From Sphingorhabdus sp. EL138 (GTDB taxonomy: Bacteria; Pseudomonadota; Alphaproteobacteria; Sphingomonadales; Sphingomonadaceae), in NCBI RefSeq assembly GCF_945890115.1, contig NZ_CAMDCK010000021.1:1-41977 (forward strand): a stretch of 41,977 bases of DNA. Reading direction: 5' to 3'. The first letter of the stretch is position 1, and each line of letters starts with the position of its first letter. The position numbers and the translations under genes were made by a program. This document shows, one piece after another, positions 8,182 through 18,266 of this stretch. The notes under the pieces were generated by a model. That model saw only the letters and a program-made list of their open reading frames with translations. It had not been told where the DNA came from and did not search any database.

Positions 8182-8826
8182 CCCCTCAAACAAGCGACGC
8201 CCGTCTAACCCGCCATGCACGGCTTCGGTCATGCGTTCGGGGTGAGGCATCATGCCCAGCACATTTCCGGCGGCGCTCAATACGCCCGCAATGTTGCGCG
8301 CTGAACCATTGACGTTTTCGGCGTAGCGGAAAGCAACACGGCCTTCGCCTTCAAGCCTATCAAGTGTATCGCTGTCGGCGAAATAATTGCCGTCATGATG
8401 CGCAACGGGAATTCGGATCTGTTCACCGACTGAATAGCCGCTGGTAAAAACAGAGCGATCATTTTCGACCGTCAGGCCAACTGTGCGGCACACAAAGCGG
8501 ATCCCTGCATTGCGCATGAGCGCGCCGGGCAACAGGCCTGCTTCTGTTAAAATTTGAAAGCCATTGCACACACCCAGAACGGGGACCCCGCGTTCTGCGG
8601 CCTTAATGACCGCCTGCATAACCGGAGAGCGCGCAGCCATGGCACCGGACCGCAGATAATCGCCATAAGAGAAACCGCCAGGAATAGCGATAAGATCAAG
8701 CCCATCGGGCAGTTCACCAGCGCCGTGCCAAACCAAAGTCGTTTCGGCACCTGTAATGTCGCGAATGGCAACGGCCATGTCACGATCACAATTAGAACCC
8801 GGAAATTGGATAACTGCCGCGCGCAT
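8161..8826 (-). CDS. purQ: Phosphoribosylformylglycinamidine synthase, glutaminase subunit PurQ
   Basis: A class I glutamine amidotransferase of 221 residues, the usual length. Visible are the N-terminal [12 protein letters not shown], the oxyanion region [12 protein letters not shown], the nucleophile Cys in [11 protein letters not shown], and the catalytic His/Glu in MMPHPERM. PurQ supplies ammonia to PurL for conversion of FGAR to FGAM in purine synthesis. It directly follows purS (TGATG, one shared base), giving the PurS-PurQ pair of the three-part synthase found in alphaproteobacteria and Gram-positives; purL is not in the window. Confidence 0.97.
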   Translation of the reverse strand: MRAAVIQFPGSNCDRDMAVAIRDITGAETTLVWHGAGELPDGLDLIAIPGGFSYGDYLRSGAMAARSPVMQAVIKAAERGVPVLGVCNGFQILTEAGLLPGALMRNAGIRFVCRTVGLTVENDRSVFTSGYSVGEQIRIPVAHHDGNYFADSDTLDRLEGEGRVAFRYAENVNGSARNIAGVLSAAGNVLGMMPHPERMTEAVHGGLDGRRLFEGLLRQIA

Positions 8827-9056
8827 CAGGCCTGCTCAATCTCGAAATTCTCAATAACCATATTGGCTAGTAACTTGGTACACATCGTTTCCAAGTCAGC
8901 CTTTGAAACGCCCGACTCATGTTCGATTTCGATGAGGCGTCCGGCCCGTACGTCATGAACGCCCGAAAAACCCAAGCCCTCTATGGCGTGATGGATGGCT
9001 TTTCCTTGCGGGTCGAGCACACCGTTTTTTAATGTTACAAAAATGCGCGTTTTCAT
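8826..9056 (-). CDS. purS: Phosphoribosylformylglycinamidine synthase subunit PurS
   Basis: A 76-residue protein with PurS features: a [21 protein letters not shown] start, then HAIEGLGF and the late [17 protein letters not shown]. PurS dimers bridge PurL and PurQ in the FGAM synthase complex. The length is normal. It is the first gene of a purS-purQ pair transcribed leftwards, divergent from cluster A across a 237-nt gap. Confidence 0.95.
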   Translation of the reverse strand: MKTRIFVTLKNGVLDPQGKAIHHAIEGLGFSGVHDVRAGRLIEIEHESGVSKADLETMCTKLLANMVIENFEIEQA

Positions 9057-9225
9057 GAGGACCCGTCCACTTGCCAGTTTCCGTTTCTATAGAAGCCGCC
9101 ACGTGCGATTCAAGCGTAAGCTGACCTCAATCGTATTTTAACGCGGCTTGGAAAGCGTGGCGTTTGGAAATCATGCTACAAGCTAATATTTAACATTAGA
9201 AAAAACTATATAGGACTAATTGGGG

Positions 9226-9240
9226 CGCAATCCAATTGCG
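9226..9240. promoter_or_regulatory. Small palindrome in the purS / cluster A divergent region
   Basis: CGCAAT-CCA-ATTGCG is a perfect 6-bp inverted repeat with a 3-nt centre, located 54 nt before the first gene of cluster A. An AT-rich TATATA stretch lies just upstream (about 9207-9212) and could be part of a -10 element. The palindrome may be an operator for a regulator of cluster A. The rest of the 9057-9293 gap shows no gene or RNA that I recognise. Confidence 0.3.
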
Positions 9241-9293
9241 GCACCGCCATGTCATCTGACATAGCCACATCCTCATAAAGTTGAGTGGATAAA

Positions 9294-11801
9294 ATGAAAA
9301 AAACGGCACGGGCGGTAGTGATTGGTGGCGGCGTTGTAGGCGTGAGCACTCTGTATCATCTCGCCAAAATGGGGTGGGGCGATGTTGTCTTGCTAGAGCG
9401 CAAGGAACTGACTTCGGGGTCAACATGGCATGCCGCCGGGCTTCTGCCTTTATTTAATCTCAGCTATTCCGTCGGCAAGTTGCATCAATATTCGGTGGCT
9501 CTATATCCCACGTTGGAGGCCGAAACAGGGCTGCATGCCGGATTGTCGCAAGTTACCAATATCCGACTCGCGACGACCAAGGACCGGATGGATGAATATC
9601 ATTATTACGCCGGTGTTGCCCGCACTATTGGTGTTGATGTCAACTTCCTAACGCCAGAACAGGTTAAAGAGATTTGGCCGCTTGCCAATATGGACGGTGT
9701 CATTGGCGCGATTCAGCATCCCGATGACGGCTATATCCAGCCTGCCGACCTTACGCAGGCGCTAGCAAAAGGTGCGCGGCAATGCGGGGCGACGATTTAT
9801 CGCAATACAACGGTTACCGGTATCGCGCAGCAACCCAATGGTGAGTGGCTGGTCTCCACGGATCAGGGGGACATCATGTGCGAGCACGTCATATCCTGTT
9901 CGGGTAACTTTGCGCGGCAAACAGGGGCGATGGTTGGGTTGGATATTCCTGTCATCCCAGTCGAGCACCAATATCTGGTGACTGAACAACATCCTGCAAT
10001 CATGGAGCGCAAAAAGGCTGGTCTGCCGGAAATGGGCGTGCTGCGCGAATCTGACGCGAGCTATTATATGCGTGAGGAAGCTGGCGGCCTGTTGCTTGGG
10101 CCATATGAAGTCGGCGCGCCCGCTTGCTATGTTGATGGCCCTGCTGCGAACAGCGAATATGAATTGTTTCCTGATGCACTCGAGCGGCTCGAGCCATATA
10201 TCGTCGCGGCAATGAACCGCGTGCCTGCCTTTGGCGAAGTGGGCATCAAGAAAGTCTATAACGGCGCGATTGCCTACACACCCGACGGATCGCCGATCAT
10301 CGGACCGGCATGGGGCCTGAAAAACTTCTGGCTGAACGAAGGGCACAGCTTTGGGATCACGGCCGCAGGCGGCGCGGGTTGGCAGTTGGCGCACTGGATT
10401 GTGGACGGGGAACCCACCATCGATATGATGGGCGTCGATCCGCGCCGCTTTGGCGAATATGCTGGTCGGGGCTTTCTGGTCGAAAAGAATGAGGAGGCCT
10501 ATGCCAAGGTCTTCACGGTGCATTATCCCGATGAAGAACGCGAGGCGGGGCGGGCGTTACGGCGCACGCCATGCTATGACCGGATGAAGGCACTTGGCGC
10601 GGTGTTTGGCAGTGTATTTGGCTGGGAACGCCCCAATTGGTTTGCGCCGGCTGGCTATACATTAAGCGAAGCCGATCTCGACAAGCCCGATGTCTTGTTG
10701 AATGACAATCATCCCGTCGTGTCCGGCGAACCCGTCCGTGAAAAATGGTCGTTCCGCCGCTCCAATTATTTCGAACATGTCGGTAATGAATGCCTGCACG
10801 TGACGAAGCATGTCGGCATTCAGGATATGAGCGCTTTTGCCAAATGTGAGATATCGGGACCGGGCGCGGAAAGCTGGCTGGACCAATTGCTGACAAATGC
10901 AGTGCCCAAAAAGGTCGGACGCGTCACTTTGTCCTATTTGCTCACCCACAAAGGCGGCGTCCGCAGTGAATTCACGGTCTATAAAGTTGGGCCGCAGCGT
11001 TATTATCTGGTGTCGGCAGGCGCATATGAGCGGCACGACCATGATTATCTGAAAAAGGCCATGCCAAAAGATGGCTCCGTCAATTTCGAACGGCTAACAA
11101 CGTCCATGGGCGTGCTGGTGCTCGCTGGCCCACGGTCGCGCGACGTGCTGGCACAACTGACCGACACGGATTTGTCAAACGAGGCCTTCCCATGGCTGAC
11201 GGGTAAGAAAATGAGCATTGGCCTAGCGCAAGTCGACGCGTTGCGGGTGAACTTCATTGGCGAGCTGGGTTGGGAAATCCACCATCCGATTGAAATGCAG
11301 AATTATATTTTCGACAGACTGATGGAGGCCGGGGCTGCGTTCGACATTAAGCCATTCGGCATCCGCGCGATGACGTCCATGGCGCTGGAAAAAAGCTACA
11401 AGCTTATCCCACGCGAATTGTCGGTTGAATATTCGGCTTATGAAAGCGGCTTGGACCGTTTTATCAGCCTCAAGAAACCATCATTTTTTGGACGGGAAGC
11501 GTTGCTGGCGTGGAAGGAACGCGGTAGCGCGAACCAGCTGGTCACCATGGAAGTGCATGGTGTCACCGATGCCGACGCACGTGGGTCTGAACCCATTTAT
11601 CAGGGCGATGATTTGGTTGGCCGAGTGACATCGGGTGGCTATGGCTGGCGCGTCGGCAAGTCGCTTGCGCTTGCGATGGTCCGGCCGGATTTGGCAGTAC
11701 CGGGCGCGGAATTGGAAATCCTCATTTTAGGCGTTCGGCATAAAGCGACGATCATAACCGATTCACCCTTCGATCCTGACAACATGGCACTTAGGAGCTA
11801 A
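9294..11801 (+). CDS. Dimethylglycine/sarcosine dehydrogenase-like flavoprotein (DAO + GcvT domains)
   Basis: The product is 835 residues from ATG 9294; a GTG three codons upstream is possible but overlaps the GAGTGG ribosome site. It has a FAD Rossmann motif (VVIGGGVVGVST, residues 8-19). GSTWHAAGL follows at 42-50, where His46 is the equivalent of the residue that carries covalent FAD in DMGDH. The DAO domain runs to about 390, and a C-terminal aminomethyltransferase (GcvT/T-protein) fold that binds tetrahydrofolate fills about 430-830. Family members oxidise dimethylglycine or sarcosine and pass the methyl to folate. As first gene of a cluster with a Rieske betaine oxygenase, sarcosine oxidase and a betaine transporter, the most likely step is dimethylglycine to sarcosine. 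The exact substrate is inferred from context. Confidence 0.85.
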   Translation: MKKTARAVVIGGGVVGVSTLYHLAKMGWGDVVLLERKELTSGSTWHAAGLLPLFNLSYSVGKLHQYSVALYPTLEAETGLHAGLSQVTNIRLATTKDRMDEYHYYAGVARTIGVDVNFLTPEQVKEIWPLANMDGVIGAIQHPDDGYIQPADLTQALAKGARQCGATIYRNTTVTGIAQQPNGEWLVSTDQGDIMCEHVISCSGNFARQTGAMVGLDIPVIPVEHQYLVTEQHPAIMERKKAGLPEMGVLRESDASYYMREEAGGLLLGPYEVGAPACYVDGPAANSEYELFPDALERLEPYIVAAMNRVPAFGEVGIKKVYNGAIAYTPDGSPIIGPAWGLKNFWLNEGHSFGITAAGGAGWQLAHWIVDGEPTIDMMGVDPRRFGEYAGRGFLVEKNEEAYAKVFTVHYPDEEREAGRALRRTPCYDRMKALGAVFGSVFGWERPNWFAPAGYTLSEADLDKPDVLLNDNHPVVSGEPVREKWSFRRSNYFEHVGNECLHVTKHVGIQDMSAFAKCEISGPGAESWLDQLLTNAVPKKVGRVTLSYLLTHKGGVRSEFTVYKVGPQRYYLVSAGAYERHDHDYLKKAMPKDGSVNFERLTTSMGVLVLAGPRSRDVLAQLTDTDLSNEAFPWLTGKKMSIGLAQVDALRVNFIGELGWEIHHPIEMQNYIFDRLMEAGAAFDIKPFGIRAMTSMALEKSYKLIPRELSVEYSAYESGLDRFISLKKPSFFGREALLAWKERGSANQLVTMEVHGVTDADARGSEPIYQGDDLVGRVTSGGYGWRVGKSLALAMVRPDLAVPGAELEILILGVRHKATIITDSPFDPDNMALRS

Positions 11802-11805
11802 ACCC

Positions 11806-13020
11806 GTGTCGCACTTCGTCCCGATCGCCAACTGGCTTGCCAATGACCGCAAAGGTCATACGCTACCGCGTGGCTTATATGTCAGTGATGAAGCGTTCGC
11901 ATTCGATACGCAGGTCATGCTCAAATCGGTCTGGCTATATGCCTGCACCGTCGCCCATGTGAAAAATCCGGGTGATTATTTCCTGTTCGAACTTGCCGAT
12001 AACTCCATCATCATCGTGCGTGGGCGCGATAATGAGGTGCGGGCATTTTGGAATAGTTGTCGGCATCGCGGTGCAAAGGTTTGCCTTGAACAGCGCGGTC
12101 GTGCGCCACGTTTGATGTGTCCTTATCATCAATGGACCTATGGCCTTGATGGGCAGTTATTGGCTGCGCGCAGTATGGCAGATGATTTCGACAAGGCAGA
12201 CCATGGCTTGAGTCCAGTTGCGCTGGAAAATGTCGGTGGGCTGATATTCATCTGCCTAAGCGACAATCCGCCGCCGATAGATCGCGTGAAAGCTGACATT
12301 GTGAACCAGATCGCTGTCTATGACCTCGAAAATCTAAAGGTCGCGGTGCAGGATGATTATATCGAAGACGCCAATTGGAAGCTGGTTATGGAAAATAACC
12401 GCGAATGCTATCATTGCGACGCGGGCCACCCCGAACTGATCAGCGTGTTAGGAACAACAGGGTTCGGCAAGGACGCGCCTGCCGATGATTACCTGGAAGA
12501 AAAACGTGCAGAATGGCAGGCGTTAGGCATTGACCATGATTTAGTCGAGTTTCCCGATGGCTGGTGGCATCGGGTTGCGCGTTTGGCATTGGCAAATGGC
12601 GCGGTGACGCAATCGATTGATGGCAAGCTTGCGTGCCAAAAACTGATTGGGCCATTCAAGGCGCCGGAAACATCGAGCCTCTCGGTCTGGACTCAGCCCA
12701 ATAGCTGGCACCATTTTTGTTGCGATCATGTGGTCACATTTTCTCTGACTCCGATTGGCCCCGACAAAACTCTGCTTCGGACAAGCTGGCTCGTGCATAA
12801 GGATGCTGTTGAAGGGGTTGATTACGATCCTGATCATCTTGCCGCATTGTGGCGGGCTACGAATGTGCAAGATGGACATTTCTCTATGGTTAACCATCAA
12901 GGCATTGCGAATGACGGCTATGTACAAGGGCCCTATGCGGTCGAGGAAAAGCTGGTTGAGGATTTCAAAGATTTCTATGTCGACCGAGCCAAGGCGGCGT
13001 TGAAGGCGGAGACAAGATGA
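11806..13020 (+). CDS. gbcA: Rieske oxygenase alpha subunit, glycine betaine demethylase type (copy 1)
   Basis: A 404-residue ring-hydroxylating-type oxygenase. The Rieske [2Fe-2S] ligands are Cys85-x-His87 and Cys105-x2-His108 (SCRHRG, CPYHQW). The mononuclear iron site begins at NNRECYHCDAGHPEL, with His203 and His208 the likely ligands. The CYHC-x4-HPEL signature and HKDAVEGVDYD near residue 330 match GbcA-type enzymes, which remove one methyl from glycine betaine as formaldehyde to give dimethylglycine. It starts 4 nt after the DMGDH-like gene and overlaps the cupin gene (ATGA). No reductase partner (GbcB) is in the window. The symbol rests on family resemblance plus the adjacent transporter and sarcosine oxidase; related stachydrine or carnitine oxygenases are the alternatives. 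Confidence 0.82.
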   Translation: MSHFVPIANWLANDRKGHTLPRGLYVSDEAFAFDTQVMLKSVWLYACTVAHVKNPGDYFLFELADNSIIIVRGRDNEVRAFWNSCRHRGAKVCLEQRGRAPRLMCPYHQWTYGLDGQLLAARSMADDFDKADHGLSPVALENVGGLIFICLSDNPPPIDRVKADIVNQIAVYDLENLKVAVQDDYIEDANWKLVMENNRECYHCDAGHPELISVLGTTGFGKDAPADDYLEEKRAEWQALGIDHDLVEFPDGWWHRVARLALANGAVTQSIDGKLACQKLIGPFKAPETSSLSVWTQPNSWHHFCCDHVVTFSLTPIGPDKTLLRTSWLVHKDAVEGVDYDPDHLAALWRATNVQDGHFSMVNHQGIANDGYVQGPYAVEEKLVEDFKDFYVDRAKAALKAETR

Positions 13021-13352
13021 CGACACTTCCCATATCAGGTTCGATAAAGATGACGGGCGATGGCTGGAAGCCGGGCAAGCGGTCTGGTGAGACCAACCTT
13101 TCGCTTATCGATGATCCGCGCGGGTACCGCACGATGCTGACGAAAATTGCCGCCGGCCCCTTGGGCGAGATGCACGCACATGACGAGATCGAGCAGATCT
13201 ACGTCATTGAAGGTGATTTTTTTGATGATGATGCCAGCTATGGTGCAGGTGATTTCCTATTGCGTATGCCGGGCACGATGCATCGGGCAGGCAGCAAAAA
13301 CGGATGTACGATGGTAATCGTTTACACCCCTCTGGTTGCAGGTGCCGCATGA
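13017..13352 (+). CDS. Small cupin protein in betaine cluster A
   Basis: A 111-residue single-domain cupin. Metal-binding motif 1 is visible as [17 protein letters not shown] (about residues 44-60) and motif 2 as [10 protein letters not shown] (about 83-92), giving three His and one Glu as probable ligands. It overlaps gbcA upstream and soxB downstream by ATGA junctions, so it is clearly part of the operon. Its role is not known. Possibilities include a sensor or chaperone for the oxygenase, or a small enzyme acting on a demethylation product. Cluster B has no counterpart. Confidence 0.8.
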   Translation: MTTLPISGSIKMTGDGWKPGKRSGETNLSLIDDPRGYRTMLTKIAAGPLGEMHAHDEIEQIYVIEGDFFDDDASYGAGDFLLRMPGTMHRAGSKNGCTMVIVYTPLVAGAA

Positions 13353-14602
13353 CCCGCTTCAGCGCGTTAAGCCTGTTTACGAAGGCGTTTGGTGGGCACC
13401 AAAATTGGCCTGAACAATGGCCCGATGCTGCGCCGAAGCCAGCTTATGACGCGATTATCGTCGGCGGCGGCGGGCATGGTCTGGGCGCGGCATATTATCT
13501 CGCCAAGAAATATGGGATCACCAACGTCGCCGTGCTTGAAAAGGGCTGGATCGGTGGCGGCAATACCGGACGGAATACGACGATCATCCGCTCCAACTAT
13601 CTGTATGACGAAAGCGCGCATCTTTACGATCACGCGGTGAAATTGTGGGATGGCCTCAGTCAGGAGCTGAACTATAACATCATGTATTCCAAGCGCGGCG
13701 TCATGATGCTCGCGCACAATGTGCATGACGTACAAAGCCTTCAACGGCACATTAACGCCAACCGCCTCAACGGTGTTGATAATGAATGGCTGACGCCCGA
13801 ACAGGCCAAGGCTTACTGCCCGCCGTTGAATATATCGCCGGATGCGCGGCACCCGGTCTTGGGCGCGGCGCTGCAACGGCGCGGCGGCACTGCGCGGCAT
13901 GACTCGGTGGCCTGGGGCTATGCGCGTGCGGCGGCTGCTTTGGGCGTCGATATCATTCAGAACTGCGCCGTGACGGGTATTCGTCGCGGTGCCGATGGCG
14001 CCGTAGAGGGCGTGGAAACCACACGCGGTTATATAGGGGCAAAGCGTGTTGGCGTATCGGCTGCGGGTAACACGTCGGTTATCATGCAAATGGCCGGCCT
14101 CGACTTTCCGCTCGAAAGCTATCCTCTGCAGGCACTGGTGTCTGAACCGATCAAACCGACTTTCCCATGCGTCGTGATGTCGAACACGGTCCACGCCTAT
14201 ATGAGCCAGTCGGACAAGGGCGAGTTGGTGATTGGCGCGGGAACAGATCAATATGTCAGCTATTCGCAACGCGGTGCGCTGCACATTGTGGAACATACTC
14301 TGGCGGCCATTTGCGAGATTTTTCCGATTTACCGTCGGATGCGGATGTTGCGGACATGGGGCGGCATCGTCGATGTGACGCCCGATCGATCGCCGATTTT
14401 GGGTAAGACGCCGGTCAAGGGGCTTTACGTGAACTGTGGTTGGGGCACGGGCGGGTTTAAGGCCACGCCGGGGGCAGGGGATTTGTTGGCCTATACCATT
14501 GCAAAAGATCAACCGCATGATATCAACGCCCCGTTCAATCTCGACCGTTTCCGTAATGGCCGGTTGATTGACGAAGCGGCAGCAGCAGCAGTGGCGCATT
14601 GA
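13349..14602 (+). CDS. soxB: Sarcosine oxidase beta subunit (copy 1)
   Basis: Starting at ATG 13349, which overlaps the cupin stop, the product is 417 residues, typical for SoxB; a start 15 codons upstream would run through the cupin gene. It has the FAD motif [14 protein letters not shown] at 36-49 and [12 protein letters not shown] at 66-77. His184 in [11 protein letters not shown] is where heterotetrameric sarcosine oxidases attach FMN covalently. SoxB carries the oxidative site that converts sarcosine to glycine plus a methylene unit channelled to folate on SoxA. The order soxB-soxD-soxA-soxG is canonical. Confidence 0.94.
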   Translation: MTRFSALSLFTKAFGGHQNWPEQWPDAAPKPAYDAIIVGGGGHGLGAAYYLAKKYGITNVAVLEKGWIGGGNTGRNTTIIRSNYLYDESAHLYDHAVKLWDGLSQELNYNIMYSKRGVMMLAHNVHDVQSLQRHINANRLNGVDNEWLTPEQAKAYCPPLNISPDARHPVLGAALQRRGGTARHDSVAWGYARAAAALGVDIIQNCAVTGIRRGADGAVEGVETTRGYIGAKRVGVSAAGNTSVIMQMAGLDFPLESYPLQALVSEPIKPTFPCVVMSNTVHAYMSQSDKGELVIGAGTDQYVSYSQRGALHIVEHTLAAICEIFPIYRRMRMLRTWGGIVDVTPDRSPILGKTPVKGLYVNCGWGTGGFKATPGAGDLLAYTIAKDQPHDINAPFNLDRFRNGRLIDEAAAAAVAH

Positions 14603-14603
14603 T

Positions 14604-14876
14604 ATGATCCTGATCCACTGCCCATATTGTGACGAGAAGCGTCCCGAAATTGAATTTGCCAATGCAGGACAAGCGCATATCGCGCGGCCGCTCGACCCAT
14701 CCGGTCAAAGCGACGCGGATTGGGAGACCTATCTGTTCATTCGCGCCAACCCGCGTGGGCGGCACCATGAACGCTGGCGGCATATCCATGGGTGCGGACG
14801 TTTCTTTAACGCGGTGCGCGATACAGTGACCGATAAATTTGAAACAACCTATAAAGCTGGGGAGCCGCGCCGATGA
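14604..14876 (+). CDS. soxD: Sarcosine oxidase delta subunit (copy 1)
   Basis: A 90-residue protein from ATG 14604, one base after the soxB stop. The zinc ligands typical of SoxD are present: Cys6 and Cys9 (HCPYC) and His60/Cys64 in WRHIHGCGRFF. It is a structural subunit of the heterotetramer. It overlaps soxA by ATGA. An extension 12 codons upstream is open but would lie in the soxB end and is rejected. Confidence 0.93.
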   Translation: MILIHCPYCDEKRPEIEFANAGQAHIARPLDPSGQSDADWETYLFIRANPRGRHHERWRHIHGCGRFFNAVRDTVTDKFETTYKAGEPRR

Positions 14877-17734
14877 GTGGCTTTCGCCTTGAAACTGGCG
14901 GACGCATTGACCGCAGCCAGCCTGTTCGATTCGATTTCGACGGCAAGACCTATCAGGGCTTTGCGGGCGATAGTTTGGCGTCGGCTTTGCTCGCCAATGG
15001 TGTCATGCTGTTTGGCAGATCCTTCAAATATCACCGCCCGCGCGGGCTAGTTGCGGCGGGCAGCGAGGAACCAAATGCCCTGATTTCGGTCAATCGTGGA
15101 CCAGGGCGATTTACCCCTAATTTGCGGGCGACGGGTGTTGAAATTCACGATGGACTCATTGCGACCAGTCAAAATCGCTGGCCATCTTTGGCGATGGACT
15201 TTGGTGCTATTAACGACCGGCTGGGCATGTTTTTTCCAGCAGGTTTTTACAACAAAACATTCATGTGGCCGCGTTCTTTTTGGGACAGAGTATACGAACC
15301 AGCCATTCGCAAAATGGCGGGACTTGGCGATGCGCCGACCACCGAAGATCCCGATGTTTATGCATCAACCTACGCCCATTGTGATCTATTGATTATTGGC
15401 GCAGGGCCCGCCGGTATCGACGCCGCACTTGGCTTTATGGATACGAACAAGCGGATTGTCCTGATAGATGAGCAGGATGAATTGGGCGGCGGTGCTTTGG
15501 CCGACCCTGCTTTATGGCCATGGCTGGAGCGTAGCGTCAAAGCATTGACCGATGCACCCAATGTTACAATCCTGACGCGCACGACAGCGTTCGGTTATTA
15601 TCACGACAATTTCATTGGCGCGGTACAGCGGCTGACCGACCATCTTCCTGATGTAACGGATGCGCCGCGCGAGAAATTATGGCGCATCAGGGCAGGTGAA
15701 GTCGTGCTGGCACAAGGTGCAATCGAACGACCGCTTGTTTTCGATGGCAATGACACGCCCGGCGTCATGCTGTCGTCCGCTGCGAAGGTCTATGCCAATC
15801 GTTACGGGGTAGCGGTGGGTAAAGCGCTCGCGTTAATGGCATCGCACGATAGCGGTTGGCATGATGTATTTGCACTGGCCAAAGCGGGCGTTGGCATTTC
15901 CGTCATTATCGATGTTCGTGAAAGCGTAGACAGCGCGTTAATACTCGAGGCTAGCCGTCTGGGCATCACAGTTTACTTGAACCACGGCGTTGTTGGCGTG
16001 AACGGCAGGCATAATGTCAGTTCCATCGACATCTGCGATTATGGCGATCAACGGGTAAGCCGCATTGATTGCGATGCGCTATTGATGGCGGGGGGCTGGA
16101 CGCCAAGCGTGCATTTATGGTCGCACAGCAAGGGCAGCCTGAAATGGCGCGATGACCTGGGTGCTTATGTCCCAGATGTGCCAAATGAAAATGTGCATTG
16201 TGTTGGTGGATGTTCAGGTGATTGGGATTTTGGCACGGGCGCAATTATCGATATGTTGCCGACGCCTAAGGACCAAAGCCGTATAAAGGCATTTGTCGAT
16301 TTCCAGAATGATGTGACGGCAAAGGACATCATGCTTGCGGTGCGTGAGGGCTTTCGGTCTATCGAGCATATCAAGCGGTACACCACCAACGGCATGGCGA
16401 CCGACCAAGGTAAGACATCCAACCTCAACGGCTTGCAAATCGCTTCGTCTGCGCTGAATAAACCCGTTACCGATATTGGGCTGACGAGCTTTCGCCCGCC
16501 TTACACGCCGCAGACATTTGGGGCATTGGCCGGACATGCCAAAGGGGCTTTGTTCCAACCCACACGGACAACCAATATCGATGACTGGGCGCAAGCGCAT
16601 GGCGCGGTATTTGAACTGGTAGCGCAATGGCGAAGGGCACGTTACTTCCCGCATTCAGGGGAAGATATGCATGCCGCCGTGAACCGCGAATGTGTTGCGG
16701 TGCGTTCGTCGGTCGGTATTTTTGATGCATCGACGCTGGGTAAGATTGAAGTTGTCGGTCCCGACGCCGCCGAATTCCTAAACCGCATGTATACCAATCC
16801 GTGGAAGGCGCTCGAGCCCGGGCGGTGCCGTTACGGCCTGTTGTTGAAGGAAGATGGTTTCATCACCGACGACGGTGTGTCGGCACGGCTGGCACCAGAT
16901 CGGTTCCACCTGACCACGACAACTGGCGGCGCGGCGCGCGTGCTGAATATGATGGAGGATTATCTCCAGACCGAATGGCCCGACCTTGACGTCTGGTTAA
17001 CGAGCACGACCGAGCAATATGCGGTCATCGCCCTGCAAGGCCCCAATGCACGCAAGGTTCTTGAACCACTATTGGAGGGCATTGACCTGTCGGCAGAGGC
17101 CTTTCCACATATGGCGATCCGGGAGGGCAGAATATGCGGCATAGAAACGCGCTTGTTCCGCGTGAGCTTCACCGGTGAACTGGGCTTTGAGATCAACGTG
17201 CCGACGGCTTATGGACGGGCGGTATGGGAACAATTGATGGCGCAGGGCGCGCAATATGGCATCACGCCTTATGGTACCGAGGCGATGCATGTTTTGCGCG
17301 CCGAAAAAGGCTTCATCATTGTAGGGCAAGATACTGACGGCACGGTCACGCCCTTTGACGCCGGTCTCGATTGGGCCGTGGGCAAGAAAAAGCCTGACTT
17401 TGTTGGCAAACGATCCATGGCCCGCTCGGATATCGTCGCATTGGGCCGTAAGCAGTTGGTCGGCCTGCTGACCGACGACCCCAATCTTGTGTTAGAGGAA
17501 GGCGCGCAGATTGTTGCTGACCCCAAGCAACCTATCCCGATGACGATGATTGGCCATGTTACATCGTCCTATTGGAGCGAGACGCTTGGCCGTTCGATTG
17601 CGATGGCGCTGGTTGCTGGAGGACATGATATGACGGGCAATACGCTCCATATTCCGATGCCAGGCAAGACGCATACCGCCAAAGTCAGCGGCGTTGTTTT
17701 CTACGACCCGGAAGGAGCACGGCTGCATGTCTGA
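14873..17734 (+). CDS. soxA: Sarcosine oxidase alpha subunit (copy 1)
   Basis: A 953-residue protein, the normal SoxA size. From the N-terminus it has a ferredoxin-like segment with GRSFKYHRPRGL (about 47-58), a nucleotide-binding domain with LLIIGAGPAGIDAAL (about 171-185, NAD+ in known SoxA) and a central FPPYTPQTFG-type linker near 545. A GcvT-like folate-binding domain runs from about 590 to the end (FDASTLGKIEVVGPDAAEFL, ALQGPNARKVL, SFTGELGFEINVP). SoxA accepts the methylene group on tetrahydrofolate or releases it as formaldehyde. Compared with the second copy it has about 15 extra N-terminal residues. Confidence 0.95.
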   Translation: MSGFRLETGGRIDRSQPVRFDFDGKTYQGFAGDSLASALLANGVMLFGRSFKYHRPRGLVAAGSEEPNALISVNRGPGRFTPNLRATGVEIHDGLIATSQNRWPSLAMDFGAINDRLGMFFPAGFYNKTFMWPRSFWDRVYEPAIRKMAGLGDAPTTEDPDVYASTYAHCDLLIIGAGPAGIDAALGFMDTNKRIVLIDEQDELGGGALADPALWPWLERSVKALTDAPNVTILTRTTAFGYYHDNFIGAVQRLTDHLPDVTDAPREKLWRIRAGEVVLAQGAIERPLVFDGNDTPGVMLSSAAKVYANRYGVAVGKALALMASHDSGWHDVFALAKAGVGISVIIDVRESVDSALILEASRLGITVYLNHGVVGVNGRHNVSSIDICDYGDQRVSRIDCDALLMAGGWTPSVHLWSHSKGSLKWRDDLGAYVPDVPNENVHCVGGCSGDWDFGTGAIIDMLPTPKDQSRIKAFVDFQNDVTAKDIMLAVREGFRSIEHIKRYTTNGMATDQGKTSNLNGLQIASSALNKPVTDIGLTSFRPPYTPQTFGALAGHAKGALFQPTRTTNIDDWAQAHGAVFELVAQWRRARYFPHSGEDMHAAVNRECVAVRSSVGIFDASTLGKIEVVGPDAAEFLNRMYTNPWKALEPGRCRYGLLLKEDGFITDDGVSARLAPDRFHLTTTTGGAARVLNMMEDYLQTEWPDLDVWLTSTTEQYAVIALQGPNARKVLEPLLEGIDLSAEAFPHMAIREGRICGIETRLFRVSFTGELGFEINVPTAYGRAVWEQLMAQGAQYGITPYGTEAMHVLRAEKGFIIVGQDTDGTVTPFDAGLDWAVGKKKPDFVGKRSMARSDIVALGRKQLVGLLTDDPNLVLEEGAQIVADPKQPIPMTMIGHVTSSYWSETLGRSIAMALVAGGHDMTGNTLHIPMPGKTHTAKVSGVVFYDPEGARLHV

Positions 17735-18233
17735 GGCCCTTATTCGTCATGAGCCTGTGTCCGATGCCCCCTTTGTAGCCGAGGGTGTCTGTATCAGCCT
17801 TGCGCCGCCGATGCAGCGTCATGCGTTGCGGGCGCGCAACGCAGAGGATTTGGAAGGCTTGTTAAAGGTCAAGATACCACGGAAAATCGGCGCATCCCAT
17901 GGCGGCATTATGTGCCTTGGTCCCGACGAATGGTATTTCCGCAGCGAAGTTGGCACGGCGATCCCGACAGGGGAAGGGCTGCCTGTGGCCATTACCGACA
18001 TTAGCGAACGGTCCATATGCCTTATCGTCGAAGGGCCGCGCGCATCGGAAATTTTGATGGCGGGCTGCCCGCTTGATCTTGACCAATTTGCCGTCGGTCA
18101 AGCGACGCGAACCATTTATGAAACGGTCGAAATCATCGTCATGCGTGCGGCAGAAGATCGCTTTCATGTCGAAGTTTGGCGCAGTTTTTCTGCATGGCTG
18201 TGGATGGCGATGACCATGGCGGCACGCCATTGA
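17727..18233 (+). CDS. soxG: Sarcosine oxidase gamma subunit (copy 1)
   Basis: A 168-residue SoxG from ATG 17727, which overlaps the soxA end by 8 nt and has a GAAGGAGC ribosome site about 9 nt upstream. The sequence has the family's MCLGPDEWYF strand near residue 65 and ITDISERSICLIVEGPRASEIL near 90-112, followed by a closing F-H-V-E-V-W-R-S-F segment. SoxG is the smallest catalytically silent subunit of the complex and is related to GcvT. It completes a canonical soxBDAG set. Confidence 0.9.
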   Translation: MSEALIRHEPVSDAPFVAEGVCISLAPPMQRHALRARNAEDLEGLLKVKIPRKIGASHGGIMCLGPDEWYFRSEVGTAIPTGEGLPVAITDISERSICLIVEGPRASEILMAGCPLDLDQFAVGQATRTIYETVEIIVMRAAEDRFHVEVWRSFSAWLWMAMTMAARH

Positions 18234-18266
18234 CCGAGCGGCATCGCACCTTTGGGGGAGGGTTCA

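Noticed and set aside
13304-13348. Longer start for soxB of cluster A
   Set aside because: The extra 15 codons lie wholly in the cupin gene; ATG 13349 overlaps the cupin stop in the same ATGA pattern as the other junctions.
13367-14662. 431-codon frame antisense to soxB of cluster A
   Set aside because: It mirrors the codon structure of soxB, which has clear FAD and FMN motifs; the antisense translation shows no family features.
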